Source: Oligoflexales bacterium (lineage in GTDB: Bacteria; Bdellovibrionota; Oligoflexia; Oligoflexales; Oligoflexaceae). From it: 5,573 nucleotides of DNA. The stretch lies in assembly GCA_015232735.1 (NCBI GenBank), contig JADFZC010000197.1:1-5573 (forward strand), written 5' to 3'. The position numbers and the translations under genes are program-made. Below are positions 1 to 5,573 of this stretch, in pieces. The notes beneath the pieces are model-generated. The model ran no database searches, was not told the DNA's origin, and saw only the letters and a program-made list of their open reading frames with translations. Positions within the stretch are counted from its first letter, which is position 1; every line of letters begins with the position of its first letter.

Positions 1-260
1 TTTATGGAATGCTCGGCGTGGAGTCCCGAGGGTGAAACGAGGGCAACAGCGTCAATTTCGCCGCTGTTTATCATTTCGTCGTAGCTTTTATATGGTTTGA
101 CATCATTGAACCTTTTTACGAAAGAATCAAGTGCTGCGTCATTTGTATCACAGACCGACACCAGTTTTGCACCTTCAATGCAGGTGGCAAGGTTTTGCGC
201 GTGCAGACTTCCAAGCCTGCCAAGGCCGACTGATCCCATGCGTAATTTTTTATTGCTCAT
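1..260 (-). CDS. Gfo/Idh/MocA-family NAD(P)-dependent oxidoreductase, N-terminal part (runs off left edge)
   Basis: The 86 complete codons visible form the start of a Rossmann-fold dehydrogenase. Residues 12-17 read GLGRLG, the dinucleotide-binding GxGxxG loop, followed by the family-typical SLHAQNLA. The second beta strand ends in VSVCD with Asp38, the acidic residue that usually binds the adenosine ribose and favours NAD over NADP. Residues 69-85 (IDAVALVSPSGLHAEHS) match the conserved strand and loop of Gfo/Idh/MocA proteins, where 'P..LH.E' precedes the catalytic EKP motif, here beyond the edge. Members oxidise or reduce sugars, inositols or related polyols in the cytoplasm; the start resembles inositol 2-dehydrogenase-like proteins, but the substrate cannot be called. 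ATG at 258-260 is chosen because AAAGGA (270-275) sits 9 bases upstream; a second in-frame ATG at codon 8 lies too close to the nucleotide-binding strand. It is separated from the genes to the right by a terminator, so it probably begins its own unit. Confidence 0.9.
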   Translation of the reverse strand, partial: MSNKKLRMGSVGLGRLGSLHAQNLATCIEGAKLVSVCDTNDAALDSFVKRFNDVKPYKSYDEMINSGEIDAVALVSPSGLHAEHSI

Positions 261-280
261 ATATCCGTTTCCTTTGATAG

Positions 281-286
281 ATTATA
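281..286 (-). promoter_or_regulatory. Candidate -10 box (TATAAT) for the oxidoreductase gene
   Basis: On the minus strand a perfect TATAAT lies about 20 bases before the start codon at 260, between the upstream terminator hairpin and the Shine-Dalgarno. No good -35 (TTGACA-like) is seen at 16-18 bases; the T-run of the terminator occupies that place. A promoter here makes sense because the hairpin at 308-324 should block read-through. A chance match in AT-rich DNA is possible. Confidence 0.35.
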
Positions 287-302
287 ATATTGACTGTTGC
301 AG

Positions 303-324
303 AAAAACCGGGCGTTCCCGCCGG
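303..324 (-). terminator. Rho-independent terminator ending the cyclase/CheW-remnant transcript
   Basis: Reading the minus strand, CCGGCG (324-319) pairs with CGCC-C-GG (314-308) with one bulged C, closing a GGAA loop of the stable GNRA type. It is followed directly by TTTTT (307-303). This is the best intrinsic terminator in the window, with a GC-rich stem and an adjoining T-tract. It lies downstream of the large minus-strand gene and its CheW-like tail, and upstream of the oxidoreductase promoter and start. Confidence 0.65.
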
Positions 325-398
325 GCGTCAAGTGATCCGTGGTTAACATATTTCATTTTGAATTTAAAGGTGAATTTAACTTCGTTCAGCATGAGGCC

Positions 399-440
399 GT
401 AAAAGTGTGTTCTTCCCACTTTGGGAAGAGAAGTTTTTAC
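399..440. terminator. Perfect inverted repeat at the end of the CheW remnant, possible bidirectional terminator
   Basis: TCTTCCCA (411-418) and TGGGAAGA (422-429) form a perfect 8-bp stem with a 3-base loop. An outer pairing of GTAAAA (399-404) with TTTTAC (435-440) could extend it across an internal loop. On the plus strand the hairpin is followed by GTTTTT, and on the minus strand by a weaker CTTTTA. The remnant's TAA stop (437-439) lies within the outer arm, as expected of a terminator tightly following a gene. It may act in tandem with the stronger hairpin at 303-324. Confidence 0.45.
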
Positions 441-580
441 GAATGAGATCTGTTCATTATCGTAAGCTCCGCAGGACTCAGTATCTTGTCCACATTCAAT
501 AGCAGGACAAGATGGTTATTCTGTGTCTTGGCCGCACCGGAAATAAATTTCTTGTTTATGTTTGTTGAAATGTTCAGGAC
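437..580 (-). pseudogene. CheW C-terminal remnant (47 codons, no usual start before its conserved core)
   Basis: Immediately after the TGA of the large sensor gene, the same frame stays open for 47 codons to TAA. The translation includes INKKFISGAAKTQNNHLVLL and then LNVDKILSPAEL. This is the pattern of the last strands and C-terminal helix of CheW ('F..G..K....L..LLD.D..LS..EL'). CheW is the cytoplasmic adaptor joining chemoreceptors to the CheA kinase; a whole protein is about 150-170 residues, so roughly the first two thirds are missing. The fragment has no ATG, GTG or TTG before the conserved part and no ribosome binding site. The likeliest reading is the tail of a cheW gene truncated when the cyclase gene was joined upstream. 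Alternatives are a former C-terminal domain of the cyclase protein cut off by a new stop codon, or expression by stop read-through. The match is from memory of the family pattern and has not been searched. Confidence 0.65.
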
Positions 581-3500
581 TCAGCCTGCCTTTTTAATCA
601 TGAATTCATAAGTCTCACGTTCCATTTTTTCCCACTCGATATTGAACAGCGTTGTTTTTCCGATCCCTCTTAAATCGAAGATTCCGACTTTCTTCCACAT
701 TTTCCCCGCATAGTTGTCACGTATTTCTGAAGAAAAGAAAATATCTCCTGAAGAGGCGGCCTTTTCAATGCGTGACGCCATATTAACTGTGGGGCCTATC
801 GCGGTATATTCGGAACGTTTTGCCCCACCGAAGGAGCCGACTATGCAGCTTCCCCTGTGTATTCCCACGCGCATGGTAAATTCACTTTTGCTGCTGCCGT
901 TCCACTTTTTATTCAGTTCCTTTAAGGTCTTTTGCATTTCCACCGCACAGTATATGGCGCTATGCACCTGGGTTTCCGAGTTTGTCGGAACAGGAGCGCC
1001 AAATATTACCATGATCCCGTCCCCAATGAATTTATCCACCGTCCCGCCGAACTCAAAGACTATGTCTGTCATTGCATTGAAGTAATCGTTCAGTACTTCG
1101 GATGCGACATGCGTGCCAATTTCCTCGGATATTTGCGTGAATCCCACCATATCAGCAAAGAGGACCGTAATATTCATAAGTTTTGGCTTGTCGTCAAATT
1201 CCATTTTTCCTGATATGAATTGCTCGACAAGTTCATGCGGCAGGTACCTTTTCAGTACATTTTCAGTCAGATTTTGATTCAGCTCCTTTACTTTCTCCTC
1301 ACTTTCCTTCAATTGGATCAGGTTTTCAATAACATTAAAGAGTTCCATTTCATTAAATGGTTTGGACAGATATGTATGCGCCCCTTTTGCTATGGCTATC
1401 ATTTTGCCCTCCTCTTCACTCTTGGCGGTGAGAAGAACGGTCGGTATGCTCCTCAGGATTTCATCCTGAGCCATTCTTTCCAGCATCTCAGGGCCAGATA
1501 ACCTTGGCATCATCCAGTCAACAATTATAAGATCCGGTTTATGCAGCCTGGCCTTCTCAAGTCCCTCGAAACCGTTTTTGGCAGTAATAAACCGGTAATC
1601 TTTCGAATTTAAAACCCTTGTTATCAAAAGTCTCATATCCCTGATATCGTCAACGACCAGGATGAGTTTGCCAGTGCCTTCGAGATGTTCTTCGACAGCG
1701 AGTTCCGCGGAATCCGTCTCAAAGCCTGTGATGAATTCTCTCGGACGATAATCTTTGAGATCTATTATCTTTTCAACGAAGATATTGCTCTCCTTCATTA
1801 TATTTTTCAGGTCTGTGGAAAGCTCATTCAGGTTCAGCGGTTTTTTATAGGATTTGTAGAACAAGTGTTTCTCGCTCAAGATATCTGATTGATCATCCAC
1901 ACTACTATCATTCATCAGAAGTATCTTCGAAAGAGAATATTTTTTTATGAAGGCACTGGCCAGACCTTCGCTTTCTGAAACCAGGGTTTTCGAGTCAAGC
2001 AGTATGGAATAAAAAAAGAATTCTTCCAGCTTGGAATCGGCTTCCCTGAGGTTTTGCGCAGTGCATATGTTTAACTCGGCTTTTTGAAGGCTTTTGCAGT
2101 ATTCCATAAGCCTGTCGGCATCCGAGTCAACTATAAGAAGGTCCATAGGATGCCTTTTAACGTCATATTTTAAAAACTCAACCCCAAATGTACTTCCTTT
2201 TCCTGCAACGCTTTCAACAAAGACGTTACCCATCATCGCCAAAGTCAGCTCCTTGACAAGCGCAAGTCCCAGGCCGGTACCCTCTTCCTTGGGCTTGTTC
2301 GAGTCTTCAATCTGGGAAAATACGTTGAACAGTTTTTGTTTGTTGTCGTCTGAAATACCCGGCCCTTCGTCACTTACGGTTATTCTTACACGTTCTTTGA
2401 CAAGATAAAGTGAAAGTTCAATAGTCCCGCCACGGGGCGAGTATTTGAGGGCGTTCGACAGGTAGTTGAACACGATTTTTTCAAGGGCATCGATTTGTCC
2501 CAGCATATATGGATCTATTCTTTCAGGTATTCTGCTGATAAAACGGATATTCCTTTCCCCGCAAGCCGGAATGAAAAACTCCGCACAGGATTTCAGGAAA
2601 GTCGAAAGTCTTATGGGGCTCAATTTGAGATTTAATTTTCCTGAGGATACTTTTTGGAAGTAAAGAAGCTGGTTGACAAGCCTGAGCAGGCACTTGGCAT
2701 TTTGCAGTGCCATGGTTGCATTGTCGTTTTCAGGCAGTTCCTTTGTCAGGGCTTCGATCGGATTCATTATCAGAGTCAAAGGGGTCCTGATTTCGTGCGA
2801 TATATTTTGAAAAAAGTTTGTTTTTTGCCTGTCAAGTTCCTTAAGCCGTATATTTGCCATGCGAAGCTCGCTGGTCTGATCGGCGACCTTGACTTCAAGG
2901 CTGGTGTTCAACTCGGAAAGGCTCATGTTCAGTTCGTTTATTTCAAGCTGCTTTTTTTTCTGCTCCTGACGTACCTTGTCTCCAAGTGCGAGGGAAAGAA
3001 GAATTATTTCAAGTGCAGAGCCGACCTGGACCCCATAGACAGTAAGGAAATTGTATGGCACAAAGCTCAATGTTCTTGATGCGGTCAGAATACCGCCCGT
3101 AAAAAATGCAAAGAATGCCAAAACGTAGAAAATGGCGGGCCTGTAACCCCTTGACAGGCAAATTATCCCTATAAATGCCAAATATGGGAAACTGATTAGC
3201 GTCAGGTATGTGCCCATTTTTATGGACAGATTGTAAGGCATTAAAACTGACGATGTCATGGTCAGCAGAGCCAAAATCACAAGTATCAAGAATACATAAT
3301 CCAGCTTTGGAGCAATATGTCTTGTCTCAAGAAAACTTCTGGTGAAAATATATAGCCAGAAAAATGCCGCCCCTATGAAAAAAGGTACGCTTTTGTTTGC
3401 CAGCCAAGGATAATCAGGCCATATGTATTGGAATGCCAGACCGCTGAACGACAATTGAAAAAGAGCAAAGCAAGAGATGTATAAAGCATAATAGATGTAT

Positions 3501-4171
3501 ACCATGTTCCGGATCGAAAATGAAAGGACTATGTTGTAGATGATCATAACAAAGACTATGCCATAGTAGAAGAAATGTATTCCATACTCGGTGGTCTTTT
3601 CCTGCGCAAATCTTTTTGACGACCAAAAGACTAACGGAAATTGGATGGAAGTGCTTGTCCTGCTTTTCATATAGAACGTCTTTGTTTCTCCGATACCCAT
3701 GGAAACTGGAAAAACGAAGTTATGGTTCTTGAATCCGCGTTCGCCAAAAGATTTCATATTTCCGGTTTTTATCACATTTATGGAACCATCGGACGAAAGG
3801 GTATAGAATTCAATTTCATAATGCAAAGGATATCCCAGCTCCAGAAACCATTCCCTGTTTTCCTTTGTTGTGTTTTCAATTCCAAACCTTAGCCAGTAAG
3901 CAGAGCTGCTGAAGCCAAAGTTTGGGACATCCCATCTGCTCTTGAGCCAGAGCTTTTCATTTTTTGACGACCTGACATCATCGATGGAAAAGGAATTATC
4001 CTTGTCCTCAAGGTATTGAATCAGATTCCCCAGCTGATATATGTCCACATTTTCTTTAAGTATGATTTTTGATCCTGTGCCAGCTTCAGGCGGTGACGGG
4101 TCAAAGGCATACACGCTGCAGCATATCGAGGCTGCAAGCACTGTTGCCAACATTGAAACCCATTTATTCAT
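581..4171 (-). CDS. 7TMR-DISM hybrid histidine kinase / double receiver / class III adenylyl cyclase
   Basis: This is a 1196-residue inner-membrane signalling protein. A signal peptide (1-22, cleavage after VYA) leads to a periplasmic 7TMR-DISMED2 domain (about 36-190) and seven hydrophobic helices (about 198-397, 7TMR-DISM). A coiled coil (400-450) precedes the kinase: H-box FFQNISHEIRTPL with phospho-acceptor His459, N-box NYLSNALK (Asn569, Asn573), G1 DEGPG (601-605) and G2 GTGLGLA (631-637). The first receiver (676-790) is degenerate: one acidic pair residue is replaced (VDSD), Asp726 is kept, and the Ser/Thr switch is missing. The second (836-950) is intact: Asp841/Asp842, phospho-acceptor Asp885, Thr915, Lys937-Pro. 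A helix and LPHELVEQF lead to the cyclase domain (998-1175). Metal-binding Asp1007 and Asp1051, Lys1047, Thr1123, Asn1130 and Arg1134 are all present, pointing to ATP as substrate and cAMP as product. ATG is supported by AGGAA nine bases upstream (4181-4185). Domain calls are firm. The signal sensed is unknown, though DISMED2 domains resemble carbohydrate-binding folds. There is no sign of a frameshift. Confidence 0.95.
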   Translation of the reverse strand: MNKWVSMLATVLAASICCSVYAFDPSPPEAGTGSKIILKENVDIYQLGNLIQYLEDKDNSFSIDDVRSSKNEKLWLKSRWDVPNFGFSSSAYWLRFGIENTTKENREWFLELGYPLHYEIEFYTLSSDGSINVIKTGNMKSFGERGFKNHNFVFPVSMGIGETKTFYMKSRTSTSIQFPLVFWSSKRFAQEKTTEYGIHFFYYGIVFVMIIYNIVLSFSIRNMVYIYYALYISCFALFQLSFSGLAFQYIWPDYPWLANKSVPFFIGAAFFWLYIFTRSFLETRHIAPKLDYVFLILVILALLTMTSSVLMPYNLSIKMGTYLTLISFPYLAFIGIICLSRGYRPAIFYVLAFFAFFTGGILTASRTLSFVPYNFLTVYGVQVGSALEIILLSLALGDKVRQEQKKKQLEINELNMSLSELNTSLEVKVADQTSELRMANIRLKELDRQKTNFFQNISHEIRTPLTLIMNPIEALTKELPENDNATMALQNAKCLLRLVNQLLYFQKVSSGKLNLKLSPIRLSTFLKSCAEFFIPACGERNIRFISRIPERIDPYMLGQIDALEKIVFNYLSNALKYSPRGGTIELSLYLVKERVRITVSDEGPGISDDNKQKLFNVFSQIEDSNKPKEEGTGLGLALVKELTLAMMGNVFVESVAGKGSTFGVEFLKYDVKRHPMDLLIVDSDADRLMEYCKSLQKAELNICTAQNLREADSKLEEFFFYSILLDSKTLVSESEGLASAFIKKYSLSKILLMNDSSVDDQSDILSEKHLFYKSYKKPLNLNELSTDLKNIMKESNIFVEKIIDLKDYRPREFITGFETDSAELAVEEHLEGTGKLILVVDDIRDMRLLITRVLNSKDYRFITAKNGFEGLEKARLHKPDLIIVDWMMPRLSGPEMLERMAQDEILRSIPTVLLTAKSEEEGKMIAIAKGAHTYLSKPFNEMELFNVIENLIQLKESEEKVKELNQNLTENVLKRYLPHELVEQFISGKMEFDDKPKLMNITVLFADMVGFTQISEEIGTHVASEVLNDYFNAMTDIVFEFGGTVDKFIGDGIMVIFGAPVPTNSETQVHSAIYCAVEMQKTLKELNKKWNGSSKSEFTMRVGIHRGSCIVGSFGGAKRSEYTAIGPTVNMASRIEKAASSGDIFFSSEIRDNYAGKMWKKVGIFDLRGIGKTTLFNIEWEKMERETYEFMIKKAG

Positions 4172-4279
4172 CTACACGAATTCCTATGACAATTTCCCCA
4201 AACAACGAAAAACCAAAAACAAGAAGGTGAAATGTTTCTGCAACACCGAATTTTCAAATTAAATTCAAAGCACTATGAA

Positions 4280-4297
4280 AGATCATCGGAATGATCT
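4280..4297. repeat. Perfect 7-bp inverted repeat, possible leader hairpin
   Basis: AGATCAT and ATGATCT flank a CGGA tetraloop. The site lies about 110 bases upstream of the minus-strand cyclase gene, so it would be in its 5' untranslated leader if transcription starts further right. Alternatively it is an operator. There is no T-run on either side, so a terminator is unlikely. Confidence 0.5.
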
Positions 4298-4331
4298 GAG
4301 GATCGCTTGAGAAATTAAAGATTTTTAGATA

Positions 4332-4358
4332 AAACCATTTGGAATGGTTTAGCTTTTT
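4332..4358. terminator. 8-bp hairpin with T-runs on both strands, possible terminator or attenuator
   Basis: AAACCATT (4332-4339) and AATGGTTT (4343-4350) form a perfect stem with a TGG loop. On the plus strand AGC and then TTTTT (4354-4358) follow. On the minus strand the stem runs into TTTTATC. No gene ends here on either strand inside the window, so a normal terminator role is unexplained. It could attenuate a long minus-strand leader or insulate the two divergent units. The stem is AT-rich and only moderately stable. Confidence 0.4.
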
Positions 4359-4367
4359 GCCCTATAA

Positions 4368-4391
4368 GCTGATATCTGAACGCTGACAGCT
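4368..4391. repeat. Short tandem heptamer repeat (GCTGATA-like, about 3.4 units)
   Basis: Three imperfect heptamers GCTGATA, TCTGAAC and GCTGACA are followed by GCT, with the core CTGA kept in all full units. The copy of AGCTTTTTG at 4388-4396 repeats the one at 4351-4359, so the array is flanked by a direct repeat. Heptamer arrays of this kind occur between genes in several bacteria. Whether this genome holds more copies cannot be seen here. Confidence 0.55.
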
Positions 4392-4524
4392 TTTTGGTTC
4401 TGGTTAAAACCAGGTCAGGTTAAGAATCCATCACGAAATTTGAACGCCCACTGGGCAATTTTTGCCTCATTTTTTAAAAACATTGCATTTCTCCCGCAGA
4501 CTCTATGGGTGATATTACCAATCA

Positions 4525-4533
4525 TGATATAAT
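4525..4533 (+). promoter_or_regulatory. Extended -10 promoter (TGATATAAT) for the plus-strand 7TMR-DISM gene
   Basis: TG at 4525-4526, one base, then a perfect TATAAT (4528-4533) gives the TGnTATAAT form, which can work without a good -35; indeed none is seen (ATGGGT at 17-base spacing). The transcript would start near 4540, leaving a leader of about 58 bases before the ATG. An imperfect palindrome GGTGATATTACC (4508-4519) lies just upstream and could be an operator, but it has no recognised match. Confidence 0.55.
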
Positions 4534-4557
4534 AACAGCATACATTTCCAATTCTCA

Positions 4558-4583
4558 CGGGCCTAAGCCCCGCAATCTTTTTT
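4558..4583 (+). promoter_or_regulatory. Leader hairpin with T-run ahead of the plus-strand gene
   Basis: GGGC (4559-4562) and GCCC (4567-4570) close a CTAA loop; an alternative register pairs CGGG with CCCG (4558-4572). Six Ts follow at 4578-4583, after a 5-7 base gap, and then the ribosome binding site. The arrangement resembles a weak intrinsic terminator inside the 5' leader, so attenuation is possible. The stem is short, and it may simply be a structured leader. Confidence 0.35.
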
Positions 4584-4597
4584 ATACAGGACAGGCA

Positions 4598-5573
4598 ATG
4601 AACAGTTCCAAAGACCGGCTAAGAGGTCTTCAAAAATACTTCAAACAGACACTTTTCATTTCCATGTGCATTTTCCTCATTGCCACATGCAATGACAGAA
4701 ACGCTGACGACAACGCCAAAGCCGCTCAGGATGCGGTCTATGAGTTTCCGCTTCTAATATTGAAAAACCACATTGAAAAACTGCCCCTGGGACGTTTCAT
4801 ACAATATGCCGAGGATGCCGGCGGAACAATGACTTTAAGTGAGGTCACTTCCGACAAAAACGCGGCACTGTGGAAGAAAAGCGACTCGGACGCCCCTAAT
4901 TTCGGCTTTACAGGATCGACATACTGGATGAAAGGCGAGATAAAAAATGACTCTTCCGGGGATATGAAGCTTCTGATCGAACTTGCCTTTCCGCTTCATG
5001 ACGAGCTTGAATTCTACCTGTCGACAGACGGCTCTGCCATGAAAACAACAACAACCGGCAATCTCAGGCCGTTCAGTGAGCGTATGTTCGACAGCATGAA
5101 CTTCGTCTTCCAGGTGGATATTCCAAGAGACAAAAAAAGCATATTTTACCTTAAAAGCAAAAGTGAAAACTCAATGCAGTTTCCGCTGACGGCATGGTCA
5201 CCAAAAAGGTTCGCTGAGGAAAAAAGCCGTGAGTACGGCTATCAGTTCTTCTATTTCGGCATCGTGTCGGTGATGATTCTTTACAACCTGTTCTTTTCAA
5301 TTTCGGTAAGAAACAGGGGCTACATTTACTACGTTCTGTATGTCGGAAGCCTTGCGCTCTTCCAGTTCGGGCTCACAGGGCTGTCTTCGCAGTATCTGTG
5401 GCACGAGTCACCATGGCTGGCCACAAAGTCGATTCCCTTTTTTATTGCCTCCACGGCGCTATGGCTGTGCATGTTCTCAAGGAGTTTTCTGGATACGGTC
5501 AATGTTGCCCCGAGATTCGATGCCATATCCAGGGCTATGGCCGCAGTATCCCTCCTTCTCATGCTTCTCTCTC
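4598..5573 (+). CDS. 7TMR-DISM sensor protein, N-terminal part (runs off right edge), paralogue of the minus-strand cyclase
   Basis: The frame opens at ATG 4598-4600, preceded by AGGACAGG (4588-4595), and stays open for 325 codons to the edge. Residues 17-31 are hydrophobic and end in LIATC, either a signal peptide or a poor lipobox (Thr at -1) with Cys31 as the possible lipidated residue. Residues about 53-207 match the 7TMR-DISMED2 domain of the divergent gene, including PNFGF (100-104), PLHDELEFY (132-140) and MQFPL (193-197). Residues from about 215 on form the first membrane helices of 7TMR-DISM (QFFYFGIVSVMILYN, then GYIYYVLY). Alignment with residues 36-290 of the neighbour is almost gap-free at a constant offset of 17. 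By eye about half of all residues, and about 60% around the first helices, are identical. The output is beyond the window: a kinase, cyclase or other enzyme is equally allowed. By the family, it is a periplasm-facing sensor in the inner membrane. Confidence 0.92.
   Translation, partial: MNSSKDRLRGLQKYFKQTLFISMCIFLIATCNDRNADDNAKAAQDAVYEFPLLILKNHIEKLPLGRFIQYAEDAGGTMTLSEVTSDKNAALWKKSDSDAPNFGFTGSTYWMKGEIKNDSSGDMKLLIELAFPLHDELEFYLSTDGSAMKTTTTGNLRPFSERMFDSMNFVFQVDIPRDKKSIFYLKSKSENSMQFPLTAWSPKRFAEEKSREYGYQFFYFGIVSVMILYNLFFSISVRNRGYIYYVLYVGSLALFQFGLTGLSSQYLWHESPWLATKSIPFFIASTALWLCMFSRSFLDTVNVAPRFDAISRAMAAVSLLLMLLS

Larger units (their letters stand above)
4172..4597. other. Divergent intergenic region, 426 bases, no convincing gene
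   Basis: This spacer separates the start codons of two divergently transcribed paralogues, so it should hold both promoters and leaders. It contains two perfect hairpins (4280-4297 and 4332-4350), a heptamer tandem repeat (4368-4391), a smaller inverted repeat CTGGT/ACCAG (4400-4413), overlapping hairpins GCCC/GGGC (4446-4456) and GGCAA/TTGCC (4454-4466), an extended -10 (4525-4533) and a leader hairpin with a T-run (4558-4583). The minus-strand gene has no clear promoter; its upstream 130 bases are AT-rich without a recognisable -35/-10 pair. A 22-codon minus-strand reading frame near 4418-4486 has no recognised product. Confidence 0.8.

Noticed and set aside
287..394. Minus-strand frame of about 36 codons between the CheW remnant and the oxidoreductase
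   Set aside because: It reads through the terminator stem and T-run, has no clear ribosome binding site and no recognisable sequence.
97..402. Plus-strand open frame of 101 codons
   Set aside because: It lies opposite the oxidoreductase start, crosses the terminator hairpins and has no family-like sequence; the minus-strand protein there has clear conserved motifs.
261..580. CRISPR array, tRNA or attachment site in the left spacer
   Set aside because: No regularly spaced repeats, no cloverleaf and no tRNA-end direct repeat are visible; the inverted repeats are better read as terminators.
714..3892. Several plus-strand open frames of 65-141 codons and one alternate minus frame (3414-3626)
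   Set aside because: All are antisense or out-of-frame shadows of the 1196-codon gene, with no ribosome binding sites or recognisable domains.
4228..4250. GGTG-N14-CACC as a CRP/cAMP-binding site, tempting because the gene makes cAMP
   Set aside because: It lacks the TGTGA-N6-TCACA core and spacing; only four bases pair on each side.
4041..4262. Plus-strand open frame of 73 codons over the start of the large minus gene
   Set aside because: Its first half is antisense to the signal peptide region and the rest is AT-rich spacer with a low-complexity Lys/Asn-rich translation.
4418..4486. Minus-strand 22-codon frame starting ATGTTTTTAAAA, preceded by GGGAGAAA
   Set aside because: It has a passable ribosome binding site, but it overlaps hairpin sequence, is very short and matches nothing I recognise; kept only as part of the intergenic description.
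5329..5562. Minus-strand open frame of 77 codons near the right edge
   Set aside because: Antisense to the well-supported membrane domain of the second sensor gene.

Overview
The window looks like part of a Gram-negative bacterial chromosome of moderate GC content. Evidence for this is a Sec-type signal peptide, a 7TMR-DISM sensor fused to a kinase and cyclase, and a chemotaxis-type (CheW) remnant. This mix fits signalling-rich lineages such as Desulfobacterota, Spirochaetes or Lentisphaerae. The sequence alone does not settle the taxon, and that guess is weak.

Layout from left to right. (1) Positions 1-260, minus strand, hold the first 86 codons of a Gfo/Idh/MocA-family NAD(P)-dependent oxidoreductase that runs off the left edge. 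It has its own Shine-Dalgarno and a TATAAT-like -10 just upstream. (2) Positions 303-440 hold a GC-rich hairpin plus T-run reading on the minus strand, and a second perfect hairpin nearer the upstream gene; both could end transcription from the right. (3) Positions 437-580, minus strand, encode 47 residues resembling the C-terminal end of CheW. They lie in the same frame as, and directly after, the stop codon of the next gene, and no usual start codon precedes their conserved core. (4) Positions 581-4171, minus strand, are one complete 1196-residue gene: signal peptide, 7TMR-DISMED2 extracytoplasmic domain, seven-helix 7TMR-DISM membrane domain, coiled coil, histidine kinase, degenerate receiver, intact receiver, signalling helix and class III adenylyl cyclase. 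(5) Positions 4172-4597 are a non-coding divergent intergenic region with several hairpins, a short heptamer tandem repeat and an extended -10 promoter. (6) From 4598 to the right edge, plus strand, is the 5' part of a second 7TMR-DISM gene, clearly paralogous to the first (about half of aligned residues identical, almost gap-free).

The large gene appears to pack a whole signalling path into one membrane protein. A periplasmic ligand or carbohydrate-like signal would be sensed by the DISMED2 and 7TM part, autophosphorylate the kinase, pass phosphate to the receiver and alter cAMP synthesis. The divergent paralogue probably senses a related signal; its output domains lie outside the window. 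The CheW tail suggests that a rearrangement placed the cyclase gene over an older chemotaxis gene. No known defence system, CRISPR array, tRNA, rRNA or transposase is visible.
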